Shown: positions 1 through 7,270, numbered from the stretch's first letter. The stretch is 9,668 bases of DNA from JBOHNM01 sp050730675 (GCA_050730675.1 JBOHNM010000156.1:1-9668), one strand, 5' to 3'. The notes: generated from the sequence alone by a model not told the origin. Program-made: numbers and translations.

Positions 1-1482
1 TGGGACGGTGTGGACTCTCTGGAACGCGGCCTGTCGATGATCCGCGAGCAAGCCAAGCGCACCCCGAAGGGACAATGGGTCAGCGTCGTCGGCGGTTGGT
101 CACCGTACCAGTTCAAGGAACGGCGACTGCCCACGGTACAGGAGTTGAATGAAGCGGCCCCCGACACACCTGTGTTGGTGCTGTTCCTCTACAGCCAAGG
201 CTTCGTGAACCGCGCAGGCGTCCAGGCGATGGGACTGACACCGCAGACCAAAGCGCCTCCCGGTGGTCGCTATGAGTTCCTGGAGGGCGGGGGGGCGATC
301 CTGCACGCCGAGCCCCGTCCCATCATCCTCTATCAGGCCGTGGGCAAGCTTCCGCAAATGTCAGCGGAAGATCAGGCCAACTCCAACGTGCATTGGTACC
401 GGGAACTCAACCGATTCGGGCTGACGAGCGTGGTGGACGCGGGCGGCGGCGGGCACGTGTTTCCGAAGGATTACGAAGGGGCGGAAACGCTTGCCAAACA
501 AGACAGGATTCCGCTCCGGGTATCAATGTACCTGTTTGCTCAGATACCGGGCACGGAACTGAGCGACTACCAGAAATGGACGGCCACGGTCAAGCCCGGG
601 GTGAACCTGGCCGCCGCACGGCTATTCGGGTTCGTCTACGAGGGAGGGGGCGAGAACTTGGTTCACGCCGCGGGCGACTACGAGAACTTCATGGCCCCGG
701 CCCCGGAACTCTCCGACGAGGCGGTGCGATCGGAGCTGACCGCCGTCACGACGCACCTGGTGCGCAACGGCTGGCCCATTCGCATCCATACGACCTACGA
801 CGCCACGATCACCAGGGTGCTCGACGTCTTCGAGCCCGTATTCAAGGCGGAGAACTTCAAGGGTCGCTGGATCATCGACCACGCCGAGGGCATCTCGGAT
901 CGGAACATCGAACGCATCAAACAACTCGGCGGCGGAATCGCCGTGCAGAATCGGATGGCATTCGCGGGTGAGTACTACGCCGAGCGTTACGGAAAAGCTG
1001 CCGCGGCCACGGCACCGCCGCTGCGAAAACTGCTCGACAGCGGCGTGCCGATTGGCGCCGGCACCGATCTGACGCGCGTCAGCAGTTTCAACCCGTGGCT
1101 CTCGCTCTATTGGATGGTCTCGGGCAAAACCATGGGCGGGATGGAGATTTACCCCAAGGCGAGCCGCCTGACCCGAGAAGAGGCGCTCCGCCTGTACACA
1201 GTCGGCAGCGCGTGGTTCAGCGGCGAAGAAACCGTCAAGGGTCGGATTGCCCCCGGGCAGCTCGCTGATTTCGCCATCCTCTCCGCCGATTACATGTCCG
1301 TGCCGGAGGAGCAGATCAAAGACATCCAGGCGGTGCTCACAGTCTTGGGGGGACAAGTGGTCTATTCGACCAGGCCCTTTGATGCGCTCGGCGAAGGGTT
1401 GACTCCGCCGCCCCTCCCGCCCGTGAGCCCGGCTTGGTCCCCCGTAGCATATTTCGGTGGTTATCAAAGTGCGAAGCCATGA
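1..1482 (+). CDS. Amidohydrolase family 3 (YtcJ-like) metal-dependent hydrolase, 5'-truncated by window
   Basis: The frame is open from base 1 and stops with TGA at 1480-1482, so the N-terminus lies upstream of the window. Family 3 amidohydrolases are TIM-barrel metal enzymes that hydrolyse amide-type C-N bonds; the substrate here cannot be told. The N-terminal His-x-His metal pair would be outside the window. Inside it are the later barrel landmarks: a His in IRIHTTYD (codon at 787), a His in WIIDHAEG (codon at 880) and the catalytic-type Asp in GAGTDLTR (codon at 1066). The C-terminal VKGRIAPGQLADFAILS stretch is the usual composite beta-sandwich segment of this superfamily. The GGW and LEGGGA segments also suit the YtcJ subgroup. 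The end overlaps the next gene by four bases. No signal peptide can be judged. Family is secure; specificity is unknown. Confidence 0.9.
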   Translation, partial: WDGVDSLERGLSMIREQAKRTPKGQWVSVVGGWSPYQFKERRLPTVQELNEAAPDTPVLVLFLYSQGFVNRAGVQAMGLTPQTKAPPGGRYEFLEGGGAILHAEPRPIILYQAVGKLPQMSAEDQANSNVHWYRELNRFGLTSVVDAGGGGHVFPKDYEGAETLAKQDRIPLRVSMYLFAQIPGTELSDYQKWTATVKPGVNLAAARLFGFVYEGGGENLVHAAGDYENFMAPAPELSDEAVRSELTAVTTHLVRNGWPIRIHTTYDATITRVLDVFEPVFKAENFKGRWIIDHAEGISDRNIERIKQLGGGIAVQNRMAFAGEYYAERYGKAAAATAPPLRKLLDSGVPIGAGTDLTRVSSFNPWLSLYWMVSGKTMGGMEIYPKASRLTREEALRLYTVGSAWFSGEETVKGRIAPGQLADFAILSADYMSVPEEQIKDIQAVLTVLGGQVVYSTRPFDALGEGLTPPPLPPVSPAWSPVAYFGGYQSAKP

Positions 1483-2588
1483 TCCCTTCCAGACGCAACA
1501 TCGCGCCCGGTCCCGCCTTCAACGCGGCCTTGTGGCAGTGCGCGGCCGCGCTCCTGCTCTCGGTGCTGGCTCTTTCCGGGTGCGCAGGAGTCGGCCCGTC
1601 CGCTCTGAGCAATGGCCGGCCCGCCTATAACGAAGTGATCAACGCGACCGAGGACCAGCAGACCCTTTCGATGATCGTCCGCCAGCGCTACGACGAAACG
1701 TTTGGGATGCTGGCCGTGTCCAGCGTTACGGCCAGCCTGCGAGTCGGTGCATCCGTCGGCGCCAACGTTGGTATCGGTCCTCGCAGCGGATACGAGGGGA
1801 ACCTTGTTCCTTTCAGCGCCGGCGCGATGTACGAGGACAACCCGACGATCTCCTACGTGCCGGTGCGCGGCGAGCGGTTCATCGAGCGGATGTTGGCCCC
1901 CATCAGCGCGGAGCAGGTGCTGCTCCTGAGCCGCATGAGCACCGATGAAGTTGAGGTCCTCAAACTTCTGGTGCGACGAGCGAACGGGATGGTCAATCCG
2001 CTCTATTCGTCGCAGCCGGCAAGCGGAGAGGCGTTCGCCCGCTTTGTGGAGCTGTACGTCCGCTTGAGAGAGCGGGGCAGGCTCGACATCGTTCGAATGG
2101 CTGATGGACAGTTCCAAGTGCTTCTCCACGACTACTCCGAGGAGGATTCACCGGCAATCAGCGACCTGTTCCAAACGCTTGGGATCCACCCCGCACGCGA
2201 AGCTCGAGGTCCGATTGCCGTGCCGCTCAGGTTCTTCGTGGGGTCGCCGCAGGCGAACGGGATTGACTTCGAAACTCCTTCGGCGCTCGAGATCATCGGG
2301 GCGGCGGCGGCGGGCGTGGATGTTCCGACCGAACACATTTCAGACGGCCTTGCCCTGGCGACCGCAAGCACCGCACGCCACGACTTCATCATCATCCACT
2401 CTTCGCAAGAGCGCCCCGCCCACGCGTCCGTTGCGGTGATGCACCGTGACTGGTGGTTCTACATCGATGGGCGGGATGCGCGCAGCAAACAGGCGTTCGT
2501 CTTCCTCCGAACGCTCATCGGTCTCCGTCTGGACGAAGCATCATCGAGCCTGAAGGCACCCGTGCTCACCGTCCCGGCCTCACGCTGA
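1479..2588 (+). CDS. Uncharacterised predicted lipoprotein, 369 aa
   Basis: The start chosen is the ATG at 1479, whose ATGA overlaps the stop of the amidohydrolase, suggesting translational coupling. An in-frame ATG at 1434 would put 15 extra residues ahead of the signal peptide. Residues 18-35 form a hydrophobic segment ending in the lipobox LSGC (Cys35), so the product is probably an exported, lipid-anchored protein. The mature part has no repeat or metal motif that I recognise. It opens with a conserved-looking stretch (NATEDQQTLSMIVRQRY), has a Gly/Ala-rich segment near 75-95 that could be a beta-hairpin or amphipathic section, then a mixed alpha/beta region ending in FVFLRTLIGLRL. I know no function for it. 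The coupling suggests that it and the hydrolase are made together, possibly both in the envelope. Confidence 0.85.
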   Translation: MIPSRRNIAPGPAFNAALWQCAAALLLSVLALSGCAGVGPSALSNGRPAYNEVINATEDQQTLSMIVRQRYDETFGMLAVSSVTASLRVGASVGANVGIGPRSGYEGNLVPFSAGAMYEDNPTISYVPVRGERFIERMLAPISAEQVLLLSRMSTDEVEVLKLLVRRANGMVNPLYSSQPASGEAFARFVELYVRLRERGRLDIVRMADGQFQVLLHDYSEEDSPAISDLFQTLGIHPAREARGPIAVPLRFFVGSPQANGIDFETPSALEIIGAAAAGVDVPTEHISDGLALATASTARHDFIIIHSSQERPAHASVAVMHRDWWFYIDGRDARSKQAFVFLRTLIGLRLDEASSSLKAPVLTVPASR

Positions 2589-2594
2589 TCGGGC

Positions 2595-2610
2595 ACGGTA
2601 AGACCGTTTT
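2595..2610 (+). terminator. Weak hairpin plus T-run after the lipoprotein gene
   Basis: ACGGT (2595-2599) pairs with ACCGT (2603-2607) around an AAG loop and runs into TTTT (2607-2610). It lies seven bases after the lipoprotein stop. A five-pair stem is short, so this is only a possible terminator. No better hairpin is seen in the 92-base convergent gap to the AraC-family gene. Confidence 0.3.
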
Positions 2611-2680
2611 CTGGAAGGGCGATTGCCGGTCAGTCCAGCCCTCGACCCGCTTATTCCTGGGGTGGTTTGCAGGCTGTGAC

Positions 2681-3541
2681 TCAACGGCGCCGTCGCACGG
2701 GAATGGCAATTTCCGTGTTGACGATCGCTAAATCAGCAACGACGCGATTGACGCGGTAGAACTCCAGGCACGGCACGCCCAGGCAAGCCAACGACCGGTC
2801 GCTCCGCACCCGCCTGAAGACTTCTTTGTACGCCGTCGGGAGCGAAGTGAACGGTCCGGCGCTGGTGGTGAGCGCGAACAGACCACCCGCCAACCGCTGA
2901 TGGCCGACCCCTCCGCGCTTTCCCGAGCGGAACTCCCCGTGAATGCGGATTGCCGCGTCGAAGCGGAGATTCTCAGGTTTCGTGATGCCTGGCGCATCGT
3001 GAGCGATGCCGAGCAGGACATACGGCGCTGGAATGTCGTGCCGATGTGCCCAATCGATGAGGGTGTCCCACAAGCCGATTGGCACCTGCTCGTACGGACC
3101 CGTGTGGCGGACAAATGCCAGCGACATCGGTTGCAGGGTGCGCACGACTGTGCTCGAAAGCGACATCGGATTTGCGGCATGGGCACGATGCGGCAGGCCC
3201 TGCTCGGCCGCCGCGGGCAACCTTCCTTTACAGCGAAACGCATGCGGAGCGATGTCAAACTGCCGACGAAAGGCGCGGGTGAATGTCTCATGGCTTGAGA
3301 ACCCGCAATCCAGTGCGATATCGAGAATGCTGTCCTCGAGCAACACCAGCCGCAGCGCCGCCCTTTCCAGGCGAAGGCGCGATGTGTATTGCTTGGGCGT
3401 CTCCGCCATCATGGCGGCGAATCGGCGCGCGAAGTAGGGCGGTGAGCAACCCGCGACCGCGGCGAGCGCTTCCAATGAAAGGTTTCCATCGAGATTGGCC
3501 TGAATGTATGTCAAGGACCGTGTCAGTGCGGCCGGGTCCAT
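2681..3541 (-). CDS. AraC-family transcriptional regulator with C-terminal GyrI-like effector domain
   Basis: 286 aa from the ATG at 3541 (MDPAALTRSL). Residues about 8-105 are an AraC-type DNA-binding domain with two helix-turn-helix units: LSLEALAAVAGCSPPYFARRF (21-41) and SILDIALDCGFSSHETFTRAF (71-91). Residues about 128-284 match a GyrI-like/AraC effector-binding domain: SLAFVRHTGPYEQ, the LGIAHDAPGITKPENLRFDAAI strand, AGGLFALTTSAGPFTSLPTAYKEVF, and the closing PCLEFYRVN..TEIAIPV. This is the SoxS/Rob-like layout with a small-ligand binding module; the ligand is unknown. The frame continues open upstream of 3541, but there it only mirrors the neighbouring gene, so that extension was discarded. 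The ribosome site before 3541 is weak (GCGAGA). It lies 86 bases after the membrane-protein gene on the same strand and may be co-transcribed with it. Confidence 0.9.
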   Translation of the reverse strand: MDPAALTRSLTYIQANLDGNLSLEALAAVAGCSPPYFARRFAAMMAETPKQYTSRLRLERAALRLVLLEDSILDIALDCGFSSHETFTRAFRRQFDIAPHAFRCKGRLPAAAEQGLPHRAHAANPMSLSSTVVRTLQPMSLAFVRHTGPYEQVPIGLWDTLIDWAHRHDIPAPYVLLGIAHDAPGITKPENLRFDAAIRIHGEFRSGKRGGVGHQRLAGGLFALTTSAGPFTSLPTAYKEVFRRVRSDRSLACLGVPCLEFYRVNRVVADLAIVNTEIAIPVRRRR

Positions 3542-3627
3542 GTCGATGATCTCGCGCGATAAGAAGATTCGAACCTGTGATTCGTCATCTCGGAAACGAC
3601 GCTTCAGCCCTGGCCAGGCGGCGTGTT

Positions 3628-4044
3628 CTACGCGGCGTTGCGAGCTGCGACCATCGCGCCCCCGTAAGCAGCCGCCAGCTTCGTGAGAAGCGAAACGGCG
3701 CACAGCACGGCGATCTTCGCGGTCATCCCCGCCGCCAGCAGCACGCCGAGGTCGATGATCGCGTAGGCCAGCCAGACCACCAGCGCCGCTTTGACCCCGA
3801 GCTGACCGTCCCCCGCTCCGCCCCAGCCGGCGACCCAAAGGCCCGCCAAAAACATGAGCGGGATGCCGGCGACGATGCTGCAATACGGGGCGGCGACCTT
3901 GATGTGCTCCTCGTAGTACGCCTTGGGGTGACCTGGATTGATCAGGTAGCTGTACACGACCATGTACAGGATGCTCATGGCGACGTTCAAGACCATGACC
4001 AGCAGCGCAGCGCCGATCAGTGAAGCCAGTCGAACGAGTGTCAC
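3628..4044 (-). CDS. Small four-helix integral membrane protein, unknown function
   Basis: 138 aa, GTG start at 4044. The start is set by a near-ideal ribosome site, TAAGGAGG, four bases upstream. Hydrophobic segments at about 8-32, 52-74, 84-106 and 108-132 predict four transmembrane helices. The only sizeable hydrophilic loop (NPGHPKAYYEEHIKVAAP, 37-54) lies between helices 1 and 2. Glycine-rich turns (AGWGGAGDG, 72-80) separate helices 2 and 3. No catalytic or transport motif is recognisable; the size and layout fit several DUF-type small membrane families, and I will not choose among them. It precedes the AraC/GyrI regulator on the same strand, so it may be regulated by, or with, that gene. 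Confidence 0.8.
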   Translation of the reverse strand: MTLVRLASLIGAALLVMVLNVAMSILYMVVYSYLINPGHPKAYYEEHIKVAAPYCSIVAGIPLMFLAGLWVAGWGGAGDGQLGVKAALVVWLAYAIIDLGVLLAAGMTAKIAVLCAVSLLTKLAAAYGGAMVAARNAA

Positions 4045-4192
4045 GATGCCTCCTTAATGAATGTCGAGGTTGCTTTCCACAGGAGTCGACTGATCCTAGC
4101 GTCTGGCCGGAGTGGTTCTTGACGATTCTTGCGCGCCTTTTCTCAACCACAAAGCGGCAGATCGTGCTTCGGCATCTTGAATGCACTCGTAT

Positions 4193-4218
4193 AGCCCCGT
4201 CACGCGACGGGGCTTTTT
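4193..4218 (+). terminator. Rho-independent terminator, plus-strand orientation
   Basis: A perfect nine-pair stem, AGCCCCGTC (4193-4201) with GACGGGGCT (4206-4214), has a four-base loop and is followed by a T-run to 4218. It is oriented to stop plus-strand transcription. However, the nearest gene upstream is on the opposite strand, so there is no obvious transcript for it to end. It may insulate the arsR promoter that begins 34 bases further on from antisense read-through. Confidence 0.75.
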
Positions 4219-4251
4219 CATGATGAGGGTTGGAGTTCGGGCCTTTCGTGG

Positions 4252-4279
4252 TTGACATCGTACAACCATATGGTATACT
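4252..4279 (+). promoter_or_regulatory. Sigma70-type promoter of the arsR operon
   Basis: A perfect -35 box TTGACA (4252-4257) and a near-consensus -10 box TATACT (4274-4279) are separated by 16 bases. The expected transcription start is about 4285-4287, which coincides with the ATG of arsR at 4287. The transcript is therefore probably leaderless or nearly so, and indeed no Shine-Dalgarno sequence is present. The -10 box is bracketed by two identical palindromes. Confidence 0.8.
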
Positions 4280-4291
4280 AAACCATATGGT
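4265..4291. promoter_or_regulatory. Paired palindromic operator ACCATATGGT x2
   Basis: Two identical perfect 10-bp palindromes, ACCATATGGT, lie at 4265-4274 and 4282-4291, with centres 17 bp apart. The first ends on the first base of the -10 box. The second contains the ATG start of arsR (4287-4289). A dimeric winged-helix protein bound here would block both RNA polymerase and initiation. Autorepression by the ArsR protein encoded immediately downstream is the natural inference; binding is not shown by sequence alone. Confidence 0.7.
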
Positions 4292-4646
4292 AGTAGATCG
4301 ATCACCCCGGCTGGACCTCGTCTTCCACGCCCTGGCCCACCCCGCCCGCCGCGCGATCGTCCGTCAACTCTCCGGCGGGGAGCGCAACCTCAGCGAACTC
4401 GCCTCGCCCCTCAGGATGACCTTCCCCGCCGCCACCAAGCACGTGCGCGTGCTGGAGCGGGCCAAACTCGTCCGCCGCCGCGTCGTCGGGCGGCAGCACC
4501 TCTGCCGCCTGCGCGCAGCGCCGCTCAAGGACGCGATGCTCTGGACCGAGCAGTTCCGCCGGAACTGGGAGGCCCGCTTCAAAGTTCTGGACTCGCTTCT
4601 CGATGAAATGAAGAACGAAGAATCAGCCCGAACACGCCGTCACTAG
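4287..4646 (+). CDS. ArsR-family winged-helix repressor (ArsR-SRPBCC subtype)
   Basis: 119 aa from the ATG at 4287, which lies inside the second operator palindrome. The frame is open further upstream to 4230, but that would place the promoter within the gene, so the short form is preferred. Residues 9-80 form an ArsR winged helix: LVFHALAHPARRAIVRQLSGGERNLSELA, then the recognition helix MTFPAATKHVRVLERAKLV (44-62), and the RRRVVGRQHLCRL wing. The Cys-Val-Cys type metal site of ArsR/SmtB is absent, so a metal sensor is unlikely. ALAHPARRAIV and the downstream AHSA1-type gene are hallmarks of the group usually paired with SRPBCC proteins. The C-terminal helix (82-110) probably dimerises. The inferred role is repressor of its own three-gene operon; the inducer is unknown. 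Confidence 0.9.
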   Translation: MVVDRSPRLDLVFHALAHPARRAIVRQLSGGERNLSELASPLRMTFPAATKHVRVLERAKLVRRRVVGRQHLCRLRAAPLKDAMLWTEQFRRNWEARFKVLDSLLDEMKNEESARTRRH

Positions 4647-4718
4647 ACACGCCCTGCCCATGCCGACGGCGGCGCGTCCCCCGCGTCGGTACGACGCGAG
4701 CAAGGAGTAATGCGAACC

Positions 4719-5171
4719 ATGAGCGAATCAGCCACAACCACACACTCCCTACACGCCACACATCCCCGGCGGCGCGTGCTGCGCAGCGTCGGCGCTGTGC
4801 TCGCTGGCGTTCTCGCGAATATCGTGCTCGTGGGGGCCATCGAGGCCGCGCTGCGCGCCACTGGAATCTTCCCGCCGATGTTCCAGCCGATGGCCGATCA
4901 TCTGTGGGCGCTCGCGCTCACGAACCGTGTCGTCTTCGCCTTCGTTGGCGGCTTCCTCACCGCCCGGCTCGCCCCGGCCCGGCCCATGCGGCACGTCGTT
5001 GTGCTGGGCGGCATCGAGACTGTTATGAGCGTGCTGTTCGTCCTGCTCAACTGGAACAAAGCGGACTTCGGGCCGCACTGGTTCGCGATCGGTGTGACCC
5101 TCACCGCTCTGCCGTGCGCGGTGCTCGGCGGTATGCTGTGCGCCAAACGAATCGCTCGCACGCATCAATGA
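4719..5171 (+). CDS. Four-helix membrane protein within the arsR operon
   Basis: 150 aa from the ATG at 4719. AAGGAG at 4702-4707 sits 11 bases before this ATG and only two before the in-frame ATG at 4710, so 4719 is the better start, though 4710 (three residues longer) is possible. After a hydrophilic, His/Arg-bearing N-tail (1-20), hydrophobic segments at about 22-45, 66-85, 92-111 and 121-144 predict four transmembrane helices. There is an Arg-rich loop between helices 2 and 3 (ARLAPARPMRH) and a NWNKADFGPHW loop between 3 and 4. I recognise no named family. It lies 72 bases after arsR and 63 before the SRPBCC gene, all on one strand, so it is probably a third member of that operon. Confidence 0.8.
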   Translation: MSESATTTHSLHATHPRRRVLRSVGAVLAGVLANIVLVGAIEAALRATGIFPPMFQPMADHLWALALTNRVVFAFVGGFLTARLAPARPMRHVVVLGGIETVMSVLFVLLNWNKADFGPHWFAIGVTLTALPCAVLGGMLCAKRIARTHQ

Positions 5172-5234
5172 ACAACAACCGTCACTCGAATCGAAACTGG
5201 AGTCAACCCGCCGCGCCCCGGCAAAGGAACACTT

Positions 5235-5726
5235 ATGAATCCCGCAGGCTTGAAAGTCTCCACCCCCACCGACACCACCATCGTCCTCACCCGCACGTTC
5301 AACGCCCCGCGTCGGCTCGTGTGGGAGGCGATGTTCGTTCCGGACAGGATGCGCCGTTGGATGCTGCCTCCCCCGGGATGGACCGTGAGCGTCTGCGAAT
5401 GTGAGGCCCGCGTAGCTGGCGCGTTGAGGCTCGCGTGGAAGAGCGAGGAGGCCGATCCGGTCATGACGCTCCACGGCGTGTTCACGGAGGCTGTCCTGCA
5501 CGAGCGGATGATTCACACCGAAATCATGGTGCTGGGCTCCGGTCAGCCGATCGGCTCGCAGGTGGAGACGCACGAGTTCGCGGAAAAGAGCGGCGTGACC
5601 ACCATGCGCATCACCCAGGTGTATGTCTCGAAGGAGGCCCGCGACGGCGCGGTCGCTTCGGGCATGGAGCAAGGGATGGAAGCCGGGTACAAGCAGCTTG
5701 ATGCGCTGCTCGCGCAGCCCGCATAG
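5235..5726 (+). CDS. AHSA1/SRPBCC-domain protein
   Basis: 163 aa; AAAGGA at 5223-5228 sits six bases before the ATG. The whole protein is a START/Bet v1-like AHSA1 domain. It opens with the family signature FNAPRRLVWEAMFVPDRMRRWMLPPPGWT (22-50), continues with the central strands (ARVAGALRLAW, VMTLHGVFTEAVLHERMIHTEI), and ends with VTTMRITQVY and the long C-terminal helix SGMEQGMEAGYKQLDALLA (142-160). The family binds hydrophobic ligands or client proteins in a deep cavity; what this one binds is unknown. It is the usual partner gene of ArsR-SRPBCC operons, here separated from arsR by a membrane protein. It ends 82 bases before a convergent gene; no convincing terminator is seen in that gap. 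Confidence 0.92.
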   Translation: MNPAGLKVSTPTDTTIVLTRTFNAPRRLVWEAMFVPDRMRRWMLPPPGWTVSVCECEARVAGALRLAWKSEEADPVMTLHGVFTEAVLHERMIHTEIMVLGSGQPIGSQVETHEFAEKSGVTTMRITQVYVSKEARDGAVASGMEQGMEAGYKQLDALLAQPA

Positions 5727-5808
5727 GGGTCTGTGCTGCTTGACAGGGACTGGTCGATCAGGTTGTGCTGGTTAGCTGGAACGGGGGCCCTCGTCCTCGT
5801 CTGCCCCG

Positions 5809-7200
5809 TCACCCTCGCGGCGTGTGCAGTCGCTTCTCAATCGCGCGTGCAAAGCGAGCCGGCGCTTCGGGGTGGCGCGACAAGAACATCAGCGGCTCGA
5901 AAATCTCGAGCTCCATCAAGAGAAATTTTCCTCCTGTGGCCACGCCGTCGACGCGCGCATAAACCGGCAGCCCCGGCGCATTCGCAACGCAAAGACCCGC
6001 TTGCACAACGAGGTCGTTGCTCACCTGCATGTTTTCGTTGCTGCCGCCAAACTGAAACTGAACGCGGTAGTCGCCGGCTTTGGGGCGTTTGCAAACAGCG
6101 TGGCTGAAAACACCGTCGAAAAACATCATCGACAGTTCCCCGCCACTCTGGATTTCGGGCAAGAAAGGCTGCACGAGCACGCCGCGATCCTCGAGCGTCC
6201 TGGCGATGTCAGCAGCGTAGCGGTCGAACTCCTCGAGGCGAAAGCGATAGCAGCCGTAGCCGCCGCCCGCGATGGTCGGCTTGACCACGACTTCATTCCA
6301 GCCGCGGGCGCGCGCCAAGGCGACAATGTCTGGCGCGTCATTCTGCGCGATGCAAACTGTGGGCACGATCGCGACACCCGCCCGAGCGAGATCCTGCAAG
6401 TAACCCTTGTCGAAGTTCCAGTCGAGGATTTCACGTGAGTTGCACATGAGTACATCCTCAGCGAAGCGCCCATCGAGCCAGGCGCGAAACTCAGCAGCTC
6501 GCTTGAAGTAATCCCACGGCGAGCGCATGATCACCGCATCAAACGATGTCCAGTCGATGCTCGCGTCGCTCCACACCGCCGGCGTCGAGTCAACACCAAT
6601 GTCTCCCAGCGCCGCCACCAGCAGGCGGTCGTCCTCATAGAGGTTGGCAAGGGCTTCGCAGGTCACCAGCGCTACTCGTTTGCGTGCGTTCATCGAGCCC
6701 CCAGTTTCGCCGTTTCCCCTGCTCCGGTCGATGTGCTGCTGGATCGGTTCGCACCGGACATCGGTTCGCACGGAACTGGCAATGTAGCACTGCTCGTGCG
6801 CCTCGTGGTGCAAGGCAACCAGGTCGTCCACCGTGGGGCGCTTTTCGCCGCCGAACTCGACCGCGGGGCGGAGCGTGACGAGTGTCATCGACATTCTGCC
6901 GGATGAGTCCTTGGCCATAACCCCGACCGCCGCATCCCAGTAGCCTTCGACCACGAATCCGCGCTTGGCGGCGATGGACAGAAACCACAACATGTGGCAA
7001 CTGGACAAACTGGCGACGAAGGCCTCTTCCGGGACCACCGCCGCAGCGACCGACATTGGGATCGGAACGACATGCGGCGACGAGGATGCGGGCACTTCTA
7101 TTCCGCCATCGAACTGCCAGAGGTGTGCGCGGCTGTAGCGGTTGTCGGTGAAGGTCGCGCCGTCGCGTTTCCAATTGGTCACGGCTGTGTATTCGCCCAT
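5809..7200 (-). CDS. OsmC-family / ATP-grasp ligase in-frame fusion, 463 aa
   Basis: ATG at 7200 with AAAGGA seven bases upstream. Residues 1-152 form an OsmC/Ohr-type peroxide-reducing domain with both thiols: Cys68 in SLSSCHMLWFL and Cys138 in HEQCYIASSV, plus the PEEAFVAS helix start. Free OsmC proteins normally end near the CEP at 150-152. The reading frame instead runs on through a polar 17-residue linker to Met170 (ATG at 6693), where a complete ATP-grasp protein of about 294 aa begins (NARKRVALVTCEAL). It shows the pre-ATP-grasp segment (MRSPWDYF), the nucleotide-binding VVVKPTIAGGGYG, the LVQPFLPEI strand and the metal-binding end YARVDGV...LLMELEIFEP. This resembles RimK/glutathione-synthetase-like ligases of the DcsG group. 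Either it is one bifunctional protein or the OsmC stop was lost ahead of a separate gene; GGGGG stands five bases before ATG 6693. The substrate is unknown. Confidence 0.85.
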   Translation of the reverse strand: MGEYTAVTNWKRDGATFTDNRYSRAHLWQFDGGIEVPASSSPHVVPIPMSVAAAVVPEEAFVASLSSCHMLWFLSIAAKRGFVVEGYWDAAVGVMAKDSSGRMSMTLVTLRPAVEFGGEKRPTVDDLVALHHEAHEQCYIASSVRTDVRCEPIQQHIDRSRGNGETGGSMNARKRVALVTCEALANLYEDDRLLVAALGDIGVDSTPAVWSDASIDWTSFDAVIMRSPWDYFKRAAEFRAWLDGRFAEDVLMCNSREILDWNFDKGYLQDLARAGVAIVPTVCIAQNDAPDIVALARARGWNEVVVKPTIAGGGYGCYRFRLEEFDRYAADIARTLEDRGVLVQPFLPEIQSGGELSMMFFDGVFSHAVCKRPKAGDYRVQFQFGGSNENMQVSNDLVVQAGLCVANAPGLPVYARVDGVATGGKFLLMELEIFEPLMFLSRHPEAPARFARAIEKRLHTPRG

Positions 7201-7270
7201 GTTGCCATCCTTTCATGCAAAAGAAGACTGCGACAGGACCTTACAAAATACTCTGCCGCCCGCACGAGCA

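Noticed and set aside
622..1467. Minus-strand frame of 281 codons opposite the amidohydrolase
   Set aside because: The plus-strand frame has clear family motifs throughout; the opposite frame has none.
4096..4221. Small minus-strand frame beginning inside the terminator (MKKPRRVTGLYE...)
   Set aside because: No ribosome site, it begins in the terminator stem region, and its composition is not distinctive.
3542..4258. N-terminal extension of the AraC-family protein
   Set aside because: The open frame upstream of 3541 is Arg/His-rich and antiparallel to nothing known. It overlaps the well-started membrane-protein gene in another frame of the same strand.
4749..5672. Long minus-strand frame of 307 codons opposite the membrane and SRPBCC genes
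   Set aside because: Low-complexity, His/Arg/Gly-rich composition without a domain; it mirrors two well-supported plus-strand genes in high-GC DNA.
5781..5809. ACGGGG/CCCCGT stem in the convergent gap after the SRPBCC gene
   Set aside because: Six pairs with a 17-base loop, overlapping the stop of the opposing gene and without a T-run; not a convincing terminator.
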